Shown: positions 1 to 12,839 of the stretch, piece after piece | Layout: each line of letters begins with the position of its first letter | How positions within the stretch are numbered: position 1 is the first letter of the stretch | Source: Ridgeia piscesae | Lineage: Eukaryota > Annelida > Polychaeta > Sabellida > Siboglinidae | Assembly: GCA_025642075.2 (NCBI GenBank) | Contig: JAODUO010000886.1 | Location: forward strand, 1 to 64,000 | Length of the DNA stretch: 64,000 nucleotides | Direction of reading: 5' to 3' | The notes under the pieces: model-generated | Told to the model about the DNA's origin: nothing | The model's database searches: none | Seen by the model: the letters and a program-made list of their open reading frames with translations, nothing else | Program-made: the position numbers and the translations under genes

Positions 1-14
1 TTTTCTTTTCTTTA

Positions 15-2395
<2,381 letters not shown>

Positions 2396-3165
2396 TTCCA
2401 TGTAATTTTGGTTTTGTGGCAAAAATAGGGGGTTTTATTATGTCAAAAATTTTTTGGGTTTGGAAACAATAAATACTGAGTCTTTGGGGGTTATGGCCAT
2501 TATGTTATACATAGAGATGAAAGCAGGCAGTCTTAAACAGTACATTGTTTAGCTAAACATTGGCAAGAAGTATTTCATTTATTAGAATATTAAGAAGAAA
2601 TTCATTATAACATAACTTGAAGTAGAGAGGGGGTTAGGAGTCACAGTGGAGGGTTACTGTAGAGATGGGGTTAGTTGAGTCACAGTGGAGGGTTACTGTA
2701 GAGATGGGGTTAGTTGAGTCACAGTGGAGGGTTACTGTAGAGATGGGGTTAGTTGAGTCACAGTGGAGGGATGTAAATTTAGTTCAGTAAAGGGGAGGTT
2801 ATTAGAGATGAGGTTAAATTATGAAGATGTGTATTACTTATTGGAAAATACTTCATAATGTTTTTTTGATGGAAATTGGGACATTTAGGTAACAACATAG
2901 CTTCTCACATGCACTTGGTAAGACTGTTGTTGTGGGCTTTGAATGATTTCTTAAGCATTTTGTCTTATTAATTATGCATAGTGTAAACAGGTTTTGAGAA
3001 TAAATATTGTGTCGTATATCCTACACCATTTTAACAATTAGATTTTGTCTAAAATTATTAGGTAGGGGAACGTGAGGCATATATCTGTACCATAATATGT
3101 AGGGGCCTGATATAAAATACTTATAACATAAATATATTATATATATAATTATATATATACAATTA
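2396..3165. other. AT-rich intergenic DNA
   Basis: No gene or RNA recognised. It contains the short 39-bp repeat described separately and an AT dinucleotide stretch around 3130-3160. Confidence 0.6.
2626..2775. repeat. 39-bp tandem repeat, about 3.5 copies
   Basis: The phrase GTAGAGATGGGGTTAGTTGA recurs three times at a spacing of about 39 bp, followed by a decayed partial copy. Confidence 0.85.
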
Positions 3166-3237
3166 TGTCTTGTTTATCCGCACTTTAGACCCCAAGGTTT
3201 TTGGGCGATTACCAGTTTTGTGCGGATTAGCAAGACA
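3166..3237. mobile_element. 72-bp miniature inverted-repeat element
   Basis: The ends are 18-bp imperfect inverted repeats (16 of 18 match): TGTCTTGTTTATCCGCAC at 3166-3183 and its complement-like partner at 3220-3237. The 36-bp centre is unique. The 'TTATCCGC' arm resembles terminal repeats of pogo/Tigger-type DNA transposons, so this may be a very short MITE or a joined pair of transposon ends. No clear target-site duplication is visible. Confidence 0.5.
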
Positions 3238-3454
3238 CCTTGTGATATTCAAGATGCCTAGATGGTTCCCAAACTAAACACAGAAGTAATCCATCTGACC
3301 TGGGACTCTTAAACACACAGCACCCTCACATGGATGGTATAAAAACAGTTTAACAAGATTTAACAAGATTGCCACCTAGAGATTCAACTCTAGATGGCAG
3401 GTGGACTAGGAAGCCATTTGGCTTATCGAGAGTCCAACCTATCTATCTAAGTAT

Positions 3455-4975
3455 ACCCCGCCCTTCTTAGGTATATGTCGATTTTATTTTTAAATATATT
3501 AACACTACTAGCACCTACACAATCAGCTGATAATCTGTTCCATTCGTTTACTGTTCTTTGTGAAAATGAAAATTTTCTAATATCTAGTCTACACTGCTTC
3601 TTTGCTAATGTAACTCCATGTCCTCTAGTCCTTCTCTCTTCCTTGACTGTGAAAAAATATTTCTGTCAATATTTTCATATCCATTCAATATTTTAAACAC
3701 CTCAATCTGATCTCCTCTCAATCTTCTGGTTTCTAGTGTTGTTAAACCACATTCTTTTAGACGCATTTCATAACTAATATTCCTGAGTTTTGGTATCATT
3801 TTGGTTGCTCTCCTTTGTACTCTTTCTAGCATATCAATATCCTTCTTGCGATATGGCCTCCATGCTTGTATACAATATTCTAAGTGAGGCCTAACTATTG
3901 TTTTATACAGCGGTATTATTAGTTCTTTTTCTTTGTACACTATATTTCGCCTAATTAATCCAAGAATTTGGTTTCCCTTGCTGCTGCAATTCCACACTGC
4001 TCTGATACCTTCATGTCAGCACTAATAGTTAACCCTAAGTCCTTTTCCTTTAAGGTAGTATTTAGTACAGTATCACCCATTGTATATTGTGCATCTTCAT
4101 TCCCATGTCCTGTGTGAAGGCACTTACACTTTCCAAAATTAAACAGCATTTGCCACTTCTCAGACCATTCTATCAACTTATTAAGATCATCTTGTAAATG
4201 CTGTCTATCTGCATCACTTTTAATTTTCCTAAACACTTTTGTGTCGTCCGCAAACTTCAACACCTTGCTTGTTATGTCATCATCCAAATCATTGATATAT
4301 ATTAAGAATAAAATAGGTCCCAGTACTGATCCCTGTGGTACTCCACTCAAAACCGCTTTCCAGTTTGAAACCTCCCCATCAACTACTACTCTTTGTCTTC
4401 TATCAATAAGCCTTTTTTCTATCCAGTTGATCATTCCATTTCCTATGCCATGGGCCTTTAGTTTAAGTAGTAGTCTTTGGTGTGGCACTTTGTCAAAGGC
4501 TTTTTAAAAATCTAAGTAGATTATATCTACTGGTGATCCCTCATCTAGCCACTTTGTGACATCTTCCAAAAAACATAACATATTTGTTAAGCATGACCTC
4601 GCTTTTAAAAACCCATGTTGAGATGGGTTTATCAATTAATTTTTAACAAGAAAATCAACCAGGTGATCTTTAATTAGTCTTTCTAATAGTTTGCAAATCA
4701 CTGATGTTAAACTCACTGGTCTATAGTTCTCTGACTTGTTTCTCGAACCCTTTTTTTAAATAATGGTATAATGTTTGCTTCTTTCCATTCTAACGGAACT
4801 ATTCCCTCCTCTAATGACAAATTGAACACTGTTGCAAGCGGTATGCTGATTTGTTCTACAATTTCCAATAGTAATTTGGGAGGAATCCCATCCACTCCAG
4901 GTGATTTATTATCCTTCATATCCCTTATTTTCATAGCTACCATTGTTGGGTTACAATTAGTTGTCCTAAATAGTC
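3455..4975 (-). pseudogene. LINE ORF2, reverse transcriptase part, broken
   Basis: Reverse-transcriptase blocks are spread over several frames: D-N-K-S-P-G-V-D-G-I-P near 4890, S-G-V-P-Q-G-S-V-L-G-P near 4335, and the catalytic F-A-D-D-T-K near 4250. The C-terminal L-E-R-V-Q-R-R-A-T-K-M-I region is typical of CR1-like pol (about 3800-3830). Damage includes frameshifts near 4740, 3970 and 3640 and a TAA inside the D-F-x-K-A-F-D block at about 4505. Another TAA lies near 4640. The element cannot make an active enzyme. Confidence 0.85.
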
Positions 4976-6330
4976 AAACTCTCTCCCTTCGAACTTAGTC
5001 TCAAGTACTGGTAATATACTAATATCTTCCCTGGTAAACACCGAACTAAAGTACTCATTTAGGTGTTCTGCCATTAAGAATCCCTCTGTTATTATGTTTC
5101 CATCACTACCTTCTAGAGGACCGACCTTATCCTGAACTTTCTGTTTACTTCGAACATACGCATAAAAACTCTTGCTGTCATGTTTTATATTAAAAGCTAT
5201 TTTTTGTTCGTAGCTTCTCTTTGAATGTCTAATTTCAGCTGTAGCTTGATTAAGTGCTTCTTTATAAATGCTATAGTCTTCTTCACTTCCGGTATGTCTG
5301 TATGTCTTCCACATCATTTGCTTGTACTTGATTTTTCTAATGGCTTCCTTCGATAAGTGTTTCTTCTTTGACCGTTTCCCCTGTTTTTTCAAGGGGACAA
5401 ATTTGTCAACGACGCAGTCAATTTCTCTCTTTAAAATATTCCAGCATTCTGTTGCTATCTTATTCTTCAGTGTGTTATTCCAGTCTATCTTTGCTAAATA
5501 TTCCCTCATGTCCTTATATCTTCCTTTGTGAAAATGTTTCCTGTACCTTATTTTTCTATTCCGTTCTCCCTTTACTTTGATGATAAAATGTATCTGGTTG
5601 TGATCACTACACCCCAGTGGCTCACATATCTTGACATTATCAACAAATTCCTTCTGTGAGCTCAATACTATGTCTAACACGTTCTCGCCCCTGGTTGCTT
5701 CTAACACATGTTGAGAAAGGAAACTATCTTGTACTAAATTTAAAAACTCTTGATCCTCTCTCCCGGTACTCTGTATAGATGTCCACTGTATATGCCCATG
5801 GTTAAAATCCCCCATAATAATACAGTCCTGTTTACTCACTTCTTTGATAGCGTTATGTATTTTTTCATTCTCTTCCATGCTTATGTTTGGACTCCGATAC
5901 ACTAACCCAACAGTTAATGTTGACTTTCCTGTAACTATGTTACACCAGGCAGCTTCTTCACATTCTGCTTCTTTTTCTAATTTTATTTCATAAGCTTGGA
6001 TGGATTCTTTAATATATAAAATAACTCCGCCTCCCCTTCTTCCTAATCTATCTTTCCTAAACATTACATACCCTGTCATTCCTAATTCGGCATCTGATAT
6101 ATCGGGTGTGGCCCAAGATTCAGTTATACCTATTATGTGAGGGTCAATATCTTCTACCATAATGTTTAGTTCATTTCTTTTGTTTACTATGCTCCTTGCA
6201 TTTAAACAAACACAGTTATAACCAAATTCCGTAGGGCTTTCCAGGCTGTTCTTTGCTGATGTCTTTTTGCTATCTTTATCTATGCCTCTAGTATTTGGCT
6301 TCTCTGTGTATCCCCCTGCAAAACTAGTTT
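4937..6330 (-). pseudogene. LINE ORF2, APE-type endonuclease part
   Basis: An open frame covers the apurinic-like endonuclease domain that nicks the target site. The N-A-R-S-I-V-N-K block lies just upstream of the first in-frame Met (about 6170-6215). Next come I-T-E-S-W (catalytic Glu), V-Y-R-S-P-N, M-G-D-F-N-H (Asp/Asn pair) and C-S-D-H-N (the terminal S-D-H). A basic region leading to the reverse transcriptase follows. The frame ends near 4937 by a frameshift, because the next frame resumes at 4943 with typical pol sequence. Confidence 0.85.
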
Positions 6331-7330
6331 AAAAAGTTGCAACCTGTTCCATTATTCATCGATCGAAGAAGGTTCTCGGAGAACACTGCTGCGCCCTTTC
6401 CGCTTAGATGGAGGCCATCTCTCATAAACATGTCTTCTTTACCAACAAAATATCCCCACAAATCTACAAATCCAACTCCTTCTTCACACATCTGCTCTAA
6501 TAATCCGTTAATTGCCATCCTCTTGCAATTTCTAAATGTTGTTCCCCTTCCCCTCATCACTGGCAAGATTCCTGAGAGTATGATCTGTTCAACTCTCGTC
6601 TTCTTCAGTGTCTCTACCAACTCTCTGTATCTCTTTACTATCCTGGTTGTTCCATCCCTGTCTGCATTGTTCGTCCCTACATGTACTAATATAGACCCCC
6701 CTTGGCCATGCCCCAATACGTTCTCTACCCGTTCAGTCACATGCTCTATCCTAGCCCCCGGAAGACAAACAACAACGTCTTCTCCTTTGCTTAATGTCCT
6801 GTCTGTCTTTCGCAAAATGGAGTCTCCCATAAATACCCTTTCTGTTCTCAATGCCCCCTCGATCACTGCTTCAGAGTAGCTCCTCCGTTTTGCATCTCCC
6901 TGGTTGCTGACTTTTCCCCCCTGCCGCTTTCTCTGTTGTTCCTTTCTTTCCGGTCTCTTTTCTTCCTGTCATCGTCCTTGTTATTGACTTCCGTTTGGTC
7001 ACATCACCTCTCACTTCCTTTCTTCCATTCGTCTTACCTCCTGTCGCATCTACTTCTCTCATCTCCTGTCCCCTTGTCCCTCCCTCCTTCTCTACTGTCA
7101 CTTTCTCCCCTGTCACCTTCCTGCATGTCATGTTTCCTGTTGTTCTTTCTCCATTTGTTGTCCTTGCAATCACCCTCCCTCCACTCTGCATCCCCTTCAC
7201 AATATCCGTTAGCCTAGCTAACTCTGCTGTCAGACAGGCCACTTTCCAACACCCTAAACATTGGAACGTAAACCCTTCCTCCGTTGTCTCTGACCAAGTT
7301 TTTCCGCATGTTAACGTTTTGCCAGATTAT
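6324..7330 (-). pseudogene. LINE ORF1: Cys-rich start, basic linker, SGNH hydrolase
   Basis: The upstream part (about 7242-7315) reads C-G-K-T-W...F-Q-C-L-G-C-W, a Cys pattern like the PHD/zinc-ribbon start of CR1-group ORF1 proteins. A Lys/Arg/Thr-rich linker follows (6880-7240). The 180-residue downstream frame is an SGNH/GDSL-type hydrolase: G-D-S at residues 14-16 (nucleophile Ser), V-G-T-N-N at 63-67 and D-G-L-H at 150-153. All catalytic residues are present. A frameshift near 6870-6930 separates linker and hydrolase, so the ORF is broken. In this LINE group the esterase is thought to aid retrotransposition; that role is inferred from family knowledge. Confidence 0.8.
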
Positions 7331-7339
7331 AAAGAAACT

Positions 7340-7831
7340 GTACGGTTTACAGTGGGAAGTCTAACTGTGCTCTGACTCCTAGAAACTTATGGGTTCAGCG
7401 CAACCATTATAACGGATCCGAAAGTGTATTTATACGTTGGCCTGTTTTACCGTTTTCAATGCACTTCCGTCTCGAAGTCGGAGCTCCAGTCACTGGCAAA
7501 AACAAATTTTCAGATATCTGACGCGTGTGAAAGTGATTGTAATTACAGTCACATGCTAGTATAACATTTCATGTGATTCTGGACCAGTAGGATTAGCAAT
7601 AGTGTTAACAACTCTATGGAAGTTCGCCGATAGGCCAGCGTCGCCTGCTTCGAGTTCTAACAACACTGAACACCCAAAACGGTGTCGGTGACACTCACAC
7701 TGAGTCTGAGCGCTGTCGAATTGTGACTGGCACTTGTGTCGTATTTAAATGCGCCACATATCATGATAGCACTTCTTACTTTCACTAAGCTTATGAGAGT
7801 CATGTTATGAAACATCTCGGGCAGCTCCGAA
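7340..7831 (+). promoter_or_regulatory. TUSC2 upstream region and probable 5' UTR
   Basis: This stretch separates the 5' side of the LINE from the TUSC2 start codon and must hold the promoter. It is richer in CpG than the surrounding DNA. A weak TATA-like TATTTAAA occurs at 7742-7749. The transcription start cannot be fixed from sequence alone. Confidence 0.35.
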
Positions 7832-7971
7832 ATGGGTCAAACAAGCTCTAATTTTGCAAAGAAAGTAGTGTCGCCGTTTTCAGGCTGGGGCTCCGAATGC
7901 GAGTCCAAGAAAAGGAAGGCCGTTGGTCTAGATAATTCGGCTGTCACACCATTTGTGTATAAACGCCGAAG
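7832..7971 (+). CDS. TUSC2: TUSC2 coding exon 1
   Basis: Starts at the ATG of M-G-Q-T-S-S. It encodes the variable N-terminal 46 residues with a Lys/Arg cluster (residues 26-29) and ends at P-F-V-Y-K-R-R. The donor is AAG|GTAAGT, in phase 2. Confidence 0.93.
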
Positions 7972-9633
7972 GTAAGTTATATATATACTGGTCAGGGGTA
8001 GTTTCAGAGTCTTGGTGCCATTTCATTATTTCAAGCACAACATTTTTCCTTAATAAAAAGTGATAGCTGCACATGATCTAACCACCTACTTATATGCATA
8101 TAAGTCCGTAATCTAACACTTTACACTTACAGTAACTCCTGTTCAATGTTGTGGAAACAACTAGAGTAACACACTCAAAATCCTATAAAAGATGCAGGCA
8201 TAATAGTTTGGTGTGCTATCACTCAGTGCTGTATACTTTGATACGTACCGGTTGATGGTGTAAGTACCATAAGTTTATATAAACAGGTTTCCACCCATAA
8301 TTTGGAAGGTATTAATTGATTGATGTTTTCAATATATAATGTAAACATTGTACAAATATAAAATAATATATAAAGTACATTAAACATAAGGATGATACAT
8401 GAAGGGCAAGCACTTATTTGCACTGTGGCCCTTGTTTAGACAGATACATGACATACATACCATAATATGACAACTATAACATATTAAAACAACAATAATA
8501 AATAAAGTAGGATAATAATTACTATATGTAAAATACATTGATACTTACAATATTAAAAAGGAGGGAAATAATCTCCTGATTAAAAACACTATATTATGTC
8601 AAGTTTGTTCTGGAGAGGTAAACGGCCAGGCAGAAATTTGAGGAGCAAAAACTTTACAAAATGTTACACTATTCAATATGTGCATGTATAGACTGGATTG
8701 TGTGTACACACGCACAAAGACACATCAGTCTGCCAGGACATTTTGGACAGGTACCACTTTTATCTCGCATAAAAGCCTGGTAAACTTGAATTAACTGACA
8801 GTTTTATGTTTAATTATACCTCAGTTTAGTATTACAATGGCAATGATTATGACTTATTGTGAATAGGTCCACACAAAATGTTTTGGTGTGGCTGAAAACA
8901 AACTTCTTGTTATGTCTCACTGTTGCAGCTCCATGTACTTTGATGAGGACGGTGACCTAGCGCATGAATTTTATGAGGAGGTTCAAATCAATCGCAATAC
9001 TCACAAAACCACCATGCGGCGCAACTACACAAACCTGAGACCAGAGGTATCTTCTTCTTCCATTAGTGACCACCAGTCAGCTTGCTGACCATTATTGTCA
9101 TTGGTTTACAGAGTTATCCATTTCTATAATTAGTGAGTCCACTACAGGTTACACACTGTGTGATCTTTTACTTCCCCTGACATAGACACCAGATAGAAGG
9201 GACCACCAGATTGTATTGTCTCTTCCAAAAGACACAGGCAAATGTGGCGTGATCGAAATTGCCTAAGTTTCGAAATGGTGGCAGGTGGGATTGAACCACT
9301 GTCCCCTTGATTGATAGTCCAGCACTCTACCGCATGACCACTGCTCCCCATCCCTACTATTGCTAACAGTAATTATTTATATTTCATAATACATATCTTA
9401 AGGAAAAAAACATTATTTCAAACTGCTTTATAATGTCTATTTTATATTACACATCTCCCTTCACTATAATTAGATACTTACTTTGTATTGAAACCACAGG
9501 AGCAACAAAATATTCTAGCAATTGTGTATTAATGATAGAAATTGTAACACTATTTCAGGGTGAAATTGAACTGCCCCATCCAAGACTCAGTGTTGACTTC
9601 CCCATCATCATGTGTGAAGTGACCAAAAGCTGA
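7832..9633 (+). CDS. TUSC2: TUSC2 (FUS1), three coding exons, 110 aa
   Basis: Joining 7832-7971, 8929-9046 and 9559-9633 gives 110 residues, the same length as human TUSC2. The core F-D-E-D-G-D-L-A-H-E-F-Y-E-E is almost identical to the vertebrate protein. It is preceded by P-F-V-Y-K-R-R and followed by L-P-H-P-R-L-S-V-D-F-P-I-I, both matching the family. The N-terminus M-G-Q-T-S-S fits the N-myristoylation pattern known for TUSC2, which supports this start. The protein is a small mitochondria-associated factor linked to calcium handling and apoptosis; this comes from vertebrate work. Introns are 957 and 512 bp, in phases 2 and 0. The gene converges on the RASSF gene at 15008. All splice sites are GT/AG, no frame damage is seen, and it is very likely functional. 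Confidence 0.95.
8929..9046 (+). CDS. TUSC2: TUSC2 coding exon 2
   Basis: The acceptor is CACTGTTGCAG|CTCC. The exon carries the conserved acidic core of the family, D-E-D-G-D-L-A-H-E-F-Y-E-E. It ends in phase 0 at CAGAG|GTATCT. The SINE tail begins at about the fifth intron base. Confidence 0.93.
9051..9351 (-). mobile_element. tRNA-derived SINE in TUSC2 intron 2 (family 1, copy A)
   Basis: Read on the - strand, the head has an A box (GTGGTCATGCGGTAGAG) and a B box (GGTTCAATCCC) in tRNA-like spacing. A body of about 200 bp follows, ending in a GAA repeat next to the TUSC2 exon 2 donor. A second copy at 38484-38843 shares head, body and tail, which proves this is a dispersed repeat family. 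No intact tRNA cloverleaf is expected or seen. Confidence 0.85.
9559..9633 (+). CDS. TUSC2: TUSC2 coding exon 3 and stop
   Basis: The acceptor is ACTATTTCAG|GGTG. The exon encodes the last 24 residues, with the conserved H-P-R-L-S-V-D-F-P block, and ends in TGA. Human TUSC2 ends a few residues after the equivalent of C-E-V. Confidence 0.92.
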   Translation, partial: GEIELPHPRLSVDFPIIMCEVTKS

Positions 9634-9767
9634 CAGCCTGGCCTAAGAGATAGATAGACTGCGCTTGTTGGAAGAGACATTGGCATATTGCCTGCATGTT
9701 ACAACTAAGACACATTGTCAGAATCAGTACTTTAAACTAAAGTTGGTAATAATTTATTCATTTTTAG

Positions 9768-9773
9768 AATAAA
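9768..9773 (+). terminator. Probable TUSC2 polyadenylation signal
   Basis: AATAAA lies 135 bp after the TUSC2 stop, with T-rich and GT-rich sequence around it. It is the first canonical signal downstream. Confidence 0.6.
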
Positions 9774-10360
9774 TGTTCACAATAATTAAAGATGTGGTGT
9801 ACCAGGGTAGTCACTTGCAGTCCGAGTTATTCCATCCAGGGTAAGCAATGTGCTCACTTGCTCTCAGAGTAACTCCACCAGAACAGTCAATGTACTCACT
9901 AAAGTCTCACTTTCTGGAATAGTCACTCAAAATTTGAGCATGTCGGAGCTTGAGTAAGACTAGAAAAGTGATACCCCCCGGTGTAGTTTAAATATTTTTC
10001 AACCAGATTTTCAGACATACTTAGAAGGTAACTAAGGTTTAGGTGATTGTCATGAAGCTGATTGACGACACACAAGTGATGCGACATACACTGTACCTTG
10101 ACATTCCTGATGACAAGTCAAACAATACTGCAGTTTGTTTTGTTGGCTTTTAAATATTCTGTCTGATAACAAAATAAGTTGTGTTGTACACTATTTTAAC
10201 TGTGCTGTAGCTAATTACATTGAGAGTAATTTGTCCTAAACAGGCAAAATTGGAGCTGGGCCAAGGTTGAGTATTAGTATAATTCCAATGAGATCATCAT
10301 TTGCATCATCAGGACTGGACACAGAGAATGTGGAACCAGGTCATCTCTCTGTCTCTCTCG

Positions 10361-10361
<1 letters not shown>
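9774..10361. other. Intergenic DNA downstream of TUSC2
   Basis: About 590 bp with no recognisable gene. Loose 'gtcactcacttgc' type phrases recur around 9810-9920 but form no clear array. Confidence 0.5.
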
Positions 10362-10398
<37 letters not shown>

Positions 10399-10421
10399 AC
10401 ACACACACACACACACACACG
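10362..10421. repeat. Compound (TA)n(CA)n microsatellite
   Basis: About 17 TA repeats pass directly into about 12 AC repeats. Confidence 0.95.
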
Positions 10422-10429
10422 AGTCCATT

Positions 10430-10955
10430 CACTGATTTCCTGTGACATTGAATGAGTGTACTGATGATGATACTTCACACCATACATAGATTATCTTACT
10501 CAGACAGATAAATTATTTGATATTTAAAAAGAACACAAATTCTTTTTTATTATAACAATGTAATTGATGTATCACAGTAAATACTATTATTTATGTGATA
10601 TATTTACTTGTACTTATGCTTAATAAAAGTTATCAATTTTTTCATAAATATGGTAGCCAAAGAATCATAAATTTGGCTTTTTTTTCAGTTGTTATTTTCA
10701 AAATATTAAAGTTGATGTGCATTCATGTAAGATTCAATTTTTTATTATGGTCATGATTCATATAACAATCATAAGAGTAATACATATTATTCTAGACTAG
10801 TTTGTTGCACGTGATCAACTATATATGGAGCTTTCTGGGCAACTTTGTGGGATATGTTGGCATGAATCAAATTTAAACATTTTCAGATATATCCACATAA
10901 AGGTTTTTTTAATGTTGGCCAGATCCTAGGCACAATACCAAAAAGAAACTTGCGC
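10430..10955. other. AT-rich intergenic DNA
   Basis: No gene, RNA or repeat recognised. Confidence 0.5.
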
Positions 10956-10959
10956 AAAA

Positions 10960-11190
10960 CTGTAATGAACTGACTACTATCAGAACATCCATGAGATGTG
11001 AACACACAAGTCTGTAATGAACTGACAACTGTCAGAACATCCATGACATGTGAACACATAAGTCTGTACACCTGTAATGAATTGACAACTGTCAGAACAT
11101 CCATGACATGTGAACACACAAGTATGTACACCTGTAATGAACTAACAACTGTCAGAACATCTATGATATGTGAACACACAAGTCTGCATA
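10960..11190. repeat. About 60-bp tandem repeat, four copies
   Basis: The phrase GTAATGAACTGACAACTGTC followed by AGAACATCCATGA recurs four times with a spacing of 50-60 bp. The last copy is diverged. Confidence 0.9.
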
Positions 11191-11194
11191 CAGT

Positions 11195-11718
11195 TTCCTC
11201 ATTGCAAGGAACGTTGTTCTGACTAGAAAACTGTCTATATATTTGTTGTACAGTATTGTCTATGATGTATAAAAGTGTTAAACCTTGTGTAGGCTGCAAT
11301 CACAAGGCATCACATTGTCTAGCCAATACTGCTGGTTTGTGTAGCTGTATTGGTACATGAAGAACCCTAATTATGTTTGTTCTCCACATGAGCCATCAAG
11401 ATGAAACAAATTCAATAAATGTTTATTAGTTTGATTGACAGTGACATTTGATATGATATTAGACTAAATCTTATTGTTACAATGCTCTAATTGTGAATGC
11501 TGCTTTGTTGTGGTTCATTGTCATTTGTGGACCCCTGTGACAGATGTCGTATCACTTCTGTTATGTACAGACTGTATGCTGATATATTTGAATGTGCCAT
11601 TTTTTATGTATGAATGTTGTATGCGTGTGTTTACACGGTTAGTATAGTTGAATGAATATTGTACAAATAAATAATTTCCAAAATGGTGTCTTGGGGTGTT
11701 TCTTGTAGTCATTTTTCA
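11195..11718. other. Intergenic DNA
   Basis: No gene recognised. Moderately AT-rich with no array. Confidence 0.5.
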
Positions 11719-11719
11719 T

Positions 11720-12420
11720 TCCTACAGGTAGTGCATCCCATCCCATCTGAACACAGATGTGTTTCCAAACAGAGGTAGTGTATTCTGTGAGGGATTGTGC
11801 ATCTTGACATACACTCTGTAATCTGTATAAAATTATACAAGTTTATCCAAGTCTAGGTAGTGTATTCCAACAGAGAGAAGAGTATCTAAGTAATGTGGGT
11901 AGTCCATTCCAACAGAGATAAGTGCATTCCAGTAAATCTAAGTGTGTCCAAACAGATTGTAGAGCACAGTGGCTCAGGGGTAGAGCTTCGGACTCTCGAC
12001 TATGAGAATTTAGGTTCGAATCCTGTGCTGCGTGCTAAAACCATGGACAAGTTTTTTCACTCTATTACTCTAGTTCACTTGGCTGTATAAATGAGTGCCT
12101 GACTATATACAGTGGTGGATATGTGTACGAGCAGCCTTCGCACATTAATTGTAGCATATGGCTGGATGCTTCCCCGAGAAGTTGAGATGGTGTCTGAGTG
12201 AACAGGTCTGTGAGGGAAGTAAAGTGTAAAGCGCTTTGAATGGTCCTGAGGACTGGATAATGCTCTATATAAGAACTTGCCTTTTTAGTGCATTTCGGTA
12301 AAGATAAGTTTATCCAAACAGAGGTACCAGATAGTTCATTCCTACAGACTAGTGTATCCGAACAGGTAATACATCTTGACAGAGGGAGTGTATCACAACA
12401 GCAGTAGAGTACAGTATACC
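11720..12420. repeat. Degenerate short repeat split by a SINE
   Basis: Phrases such as GTGTATTCCAACAGAG recur loosely on both sides of the SINE at 11962-12287. They form an old minisatellite with units of very roughly 20-40 bp. Divergence is too high to define a unit. Confidence 0.55.
11962..12287 (+). mobile_element. tRNA-derived SINE (family 2)
   Basis: The head has A box GTGGCTCAGGGGTAGAG and B box GGTTCGAATCC. The body is a central domain of about 200 bp. The tail contains AAGCGCTTTGA and CTATATAAGAACTT, a 3' end type shared by many animal SINEs. It sits inside the degenerate repeat at 11720-12420 and so was inserted after that array formed. Confidence 0.85.
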
Positions 12421-12424
12421 AACA

Positions 12425-12835
12425 CAGAAAGGAATGTAAAGAAGGTTAATCGTAGCTGTCTGGGATTTCAACATCCTAACAAACGGGAAGTAGGGGCATG
12501 TCCACACACCCTAACATTGACACAACGCATAATATATGGCTATTGAAATCATGTCATACAGTTCCATCTAACCCCAGAAGCCAACCCTTCCATGGGCTAT
12601 TTGGTTAAATTTGCCTAATAATAGTTATGAATTTAAATGTTTTTTGTAAAAACTGATGTAATCTTACTGATGCACTCTCAATGTCGTCTGTGAGGCGTAC
12701 ATATGAATGTTCTCAAGTAATACCAAATTGTGTTTTACTGGTGCTGACATAGTCAGAATAAATGGTACTTTGATAAGCAGCATTTTTGAATAATTGGAAA
12801 ATATGTTGGATACCTGGGGCATCACTCGGCTGGAT
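12425..12835. other. Intergenic DNA
   Basis: No gene recognised. It may include more decayed LINE sequence leading into the next feature. Confidence 0.4.
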
Positions 12836-12839
12836 GTCC

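Larger units (their letters stand above)
3345..7330 (-). mobile_element. Decayed CR1-like non-LTR retrotransposon (LINE)
   Basis: On the - strand the order is ORF1 (Cys-rich start, basic linker, SGNH hydrolase), APE-type endonuclease, reverse transcriptase and the C-terminal pol region. This is the layout of CR1/Jockey-group LINEs. The 3' end near 3345-3375 carries a doubled AATCTTGTTAA motif, as expected of the short 3' microsatellite of CR1 elements. Several frameshifts and in-frame stops make this copy non-autonomous. It is nearly full length and lies about 0.5 kb upstream of TUSC2 in the opposite orientation. The exact 5' end is not resolved. Confidence 0.9.

Noticed and set aside
9142..9351. 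Small - strand open frame
   Set aside because: It is the SINE read as protein; the second SINE copy has different stops.
11962..12035. Possible tRNA gene
   Set aside because: A and B boxes are present but the cloverleaf stems do not form, and it continues into a SINE body.
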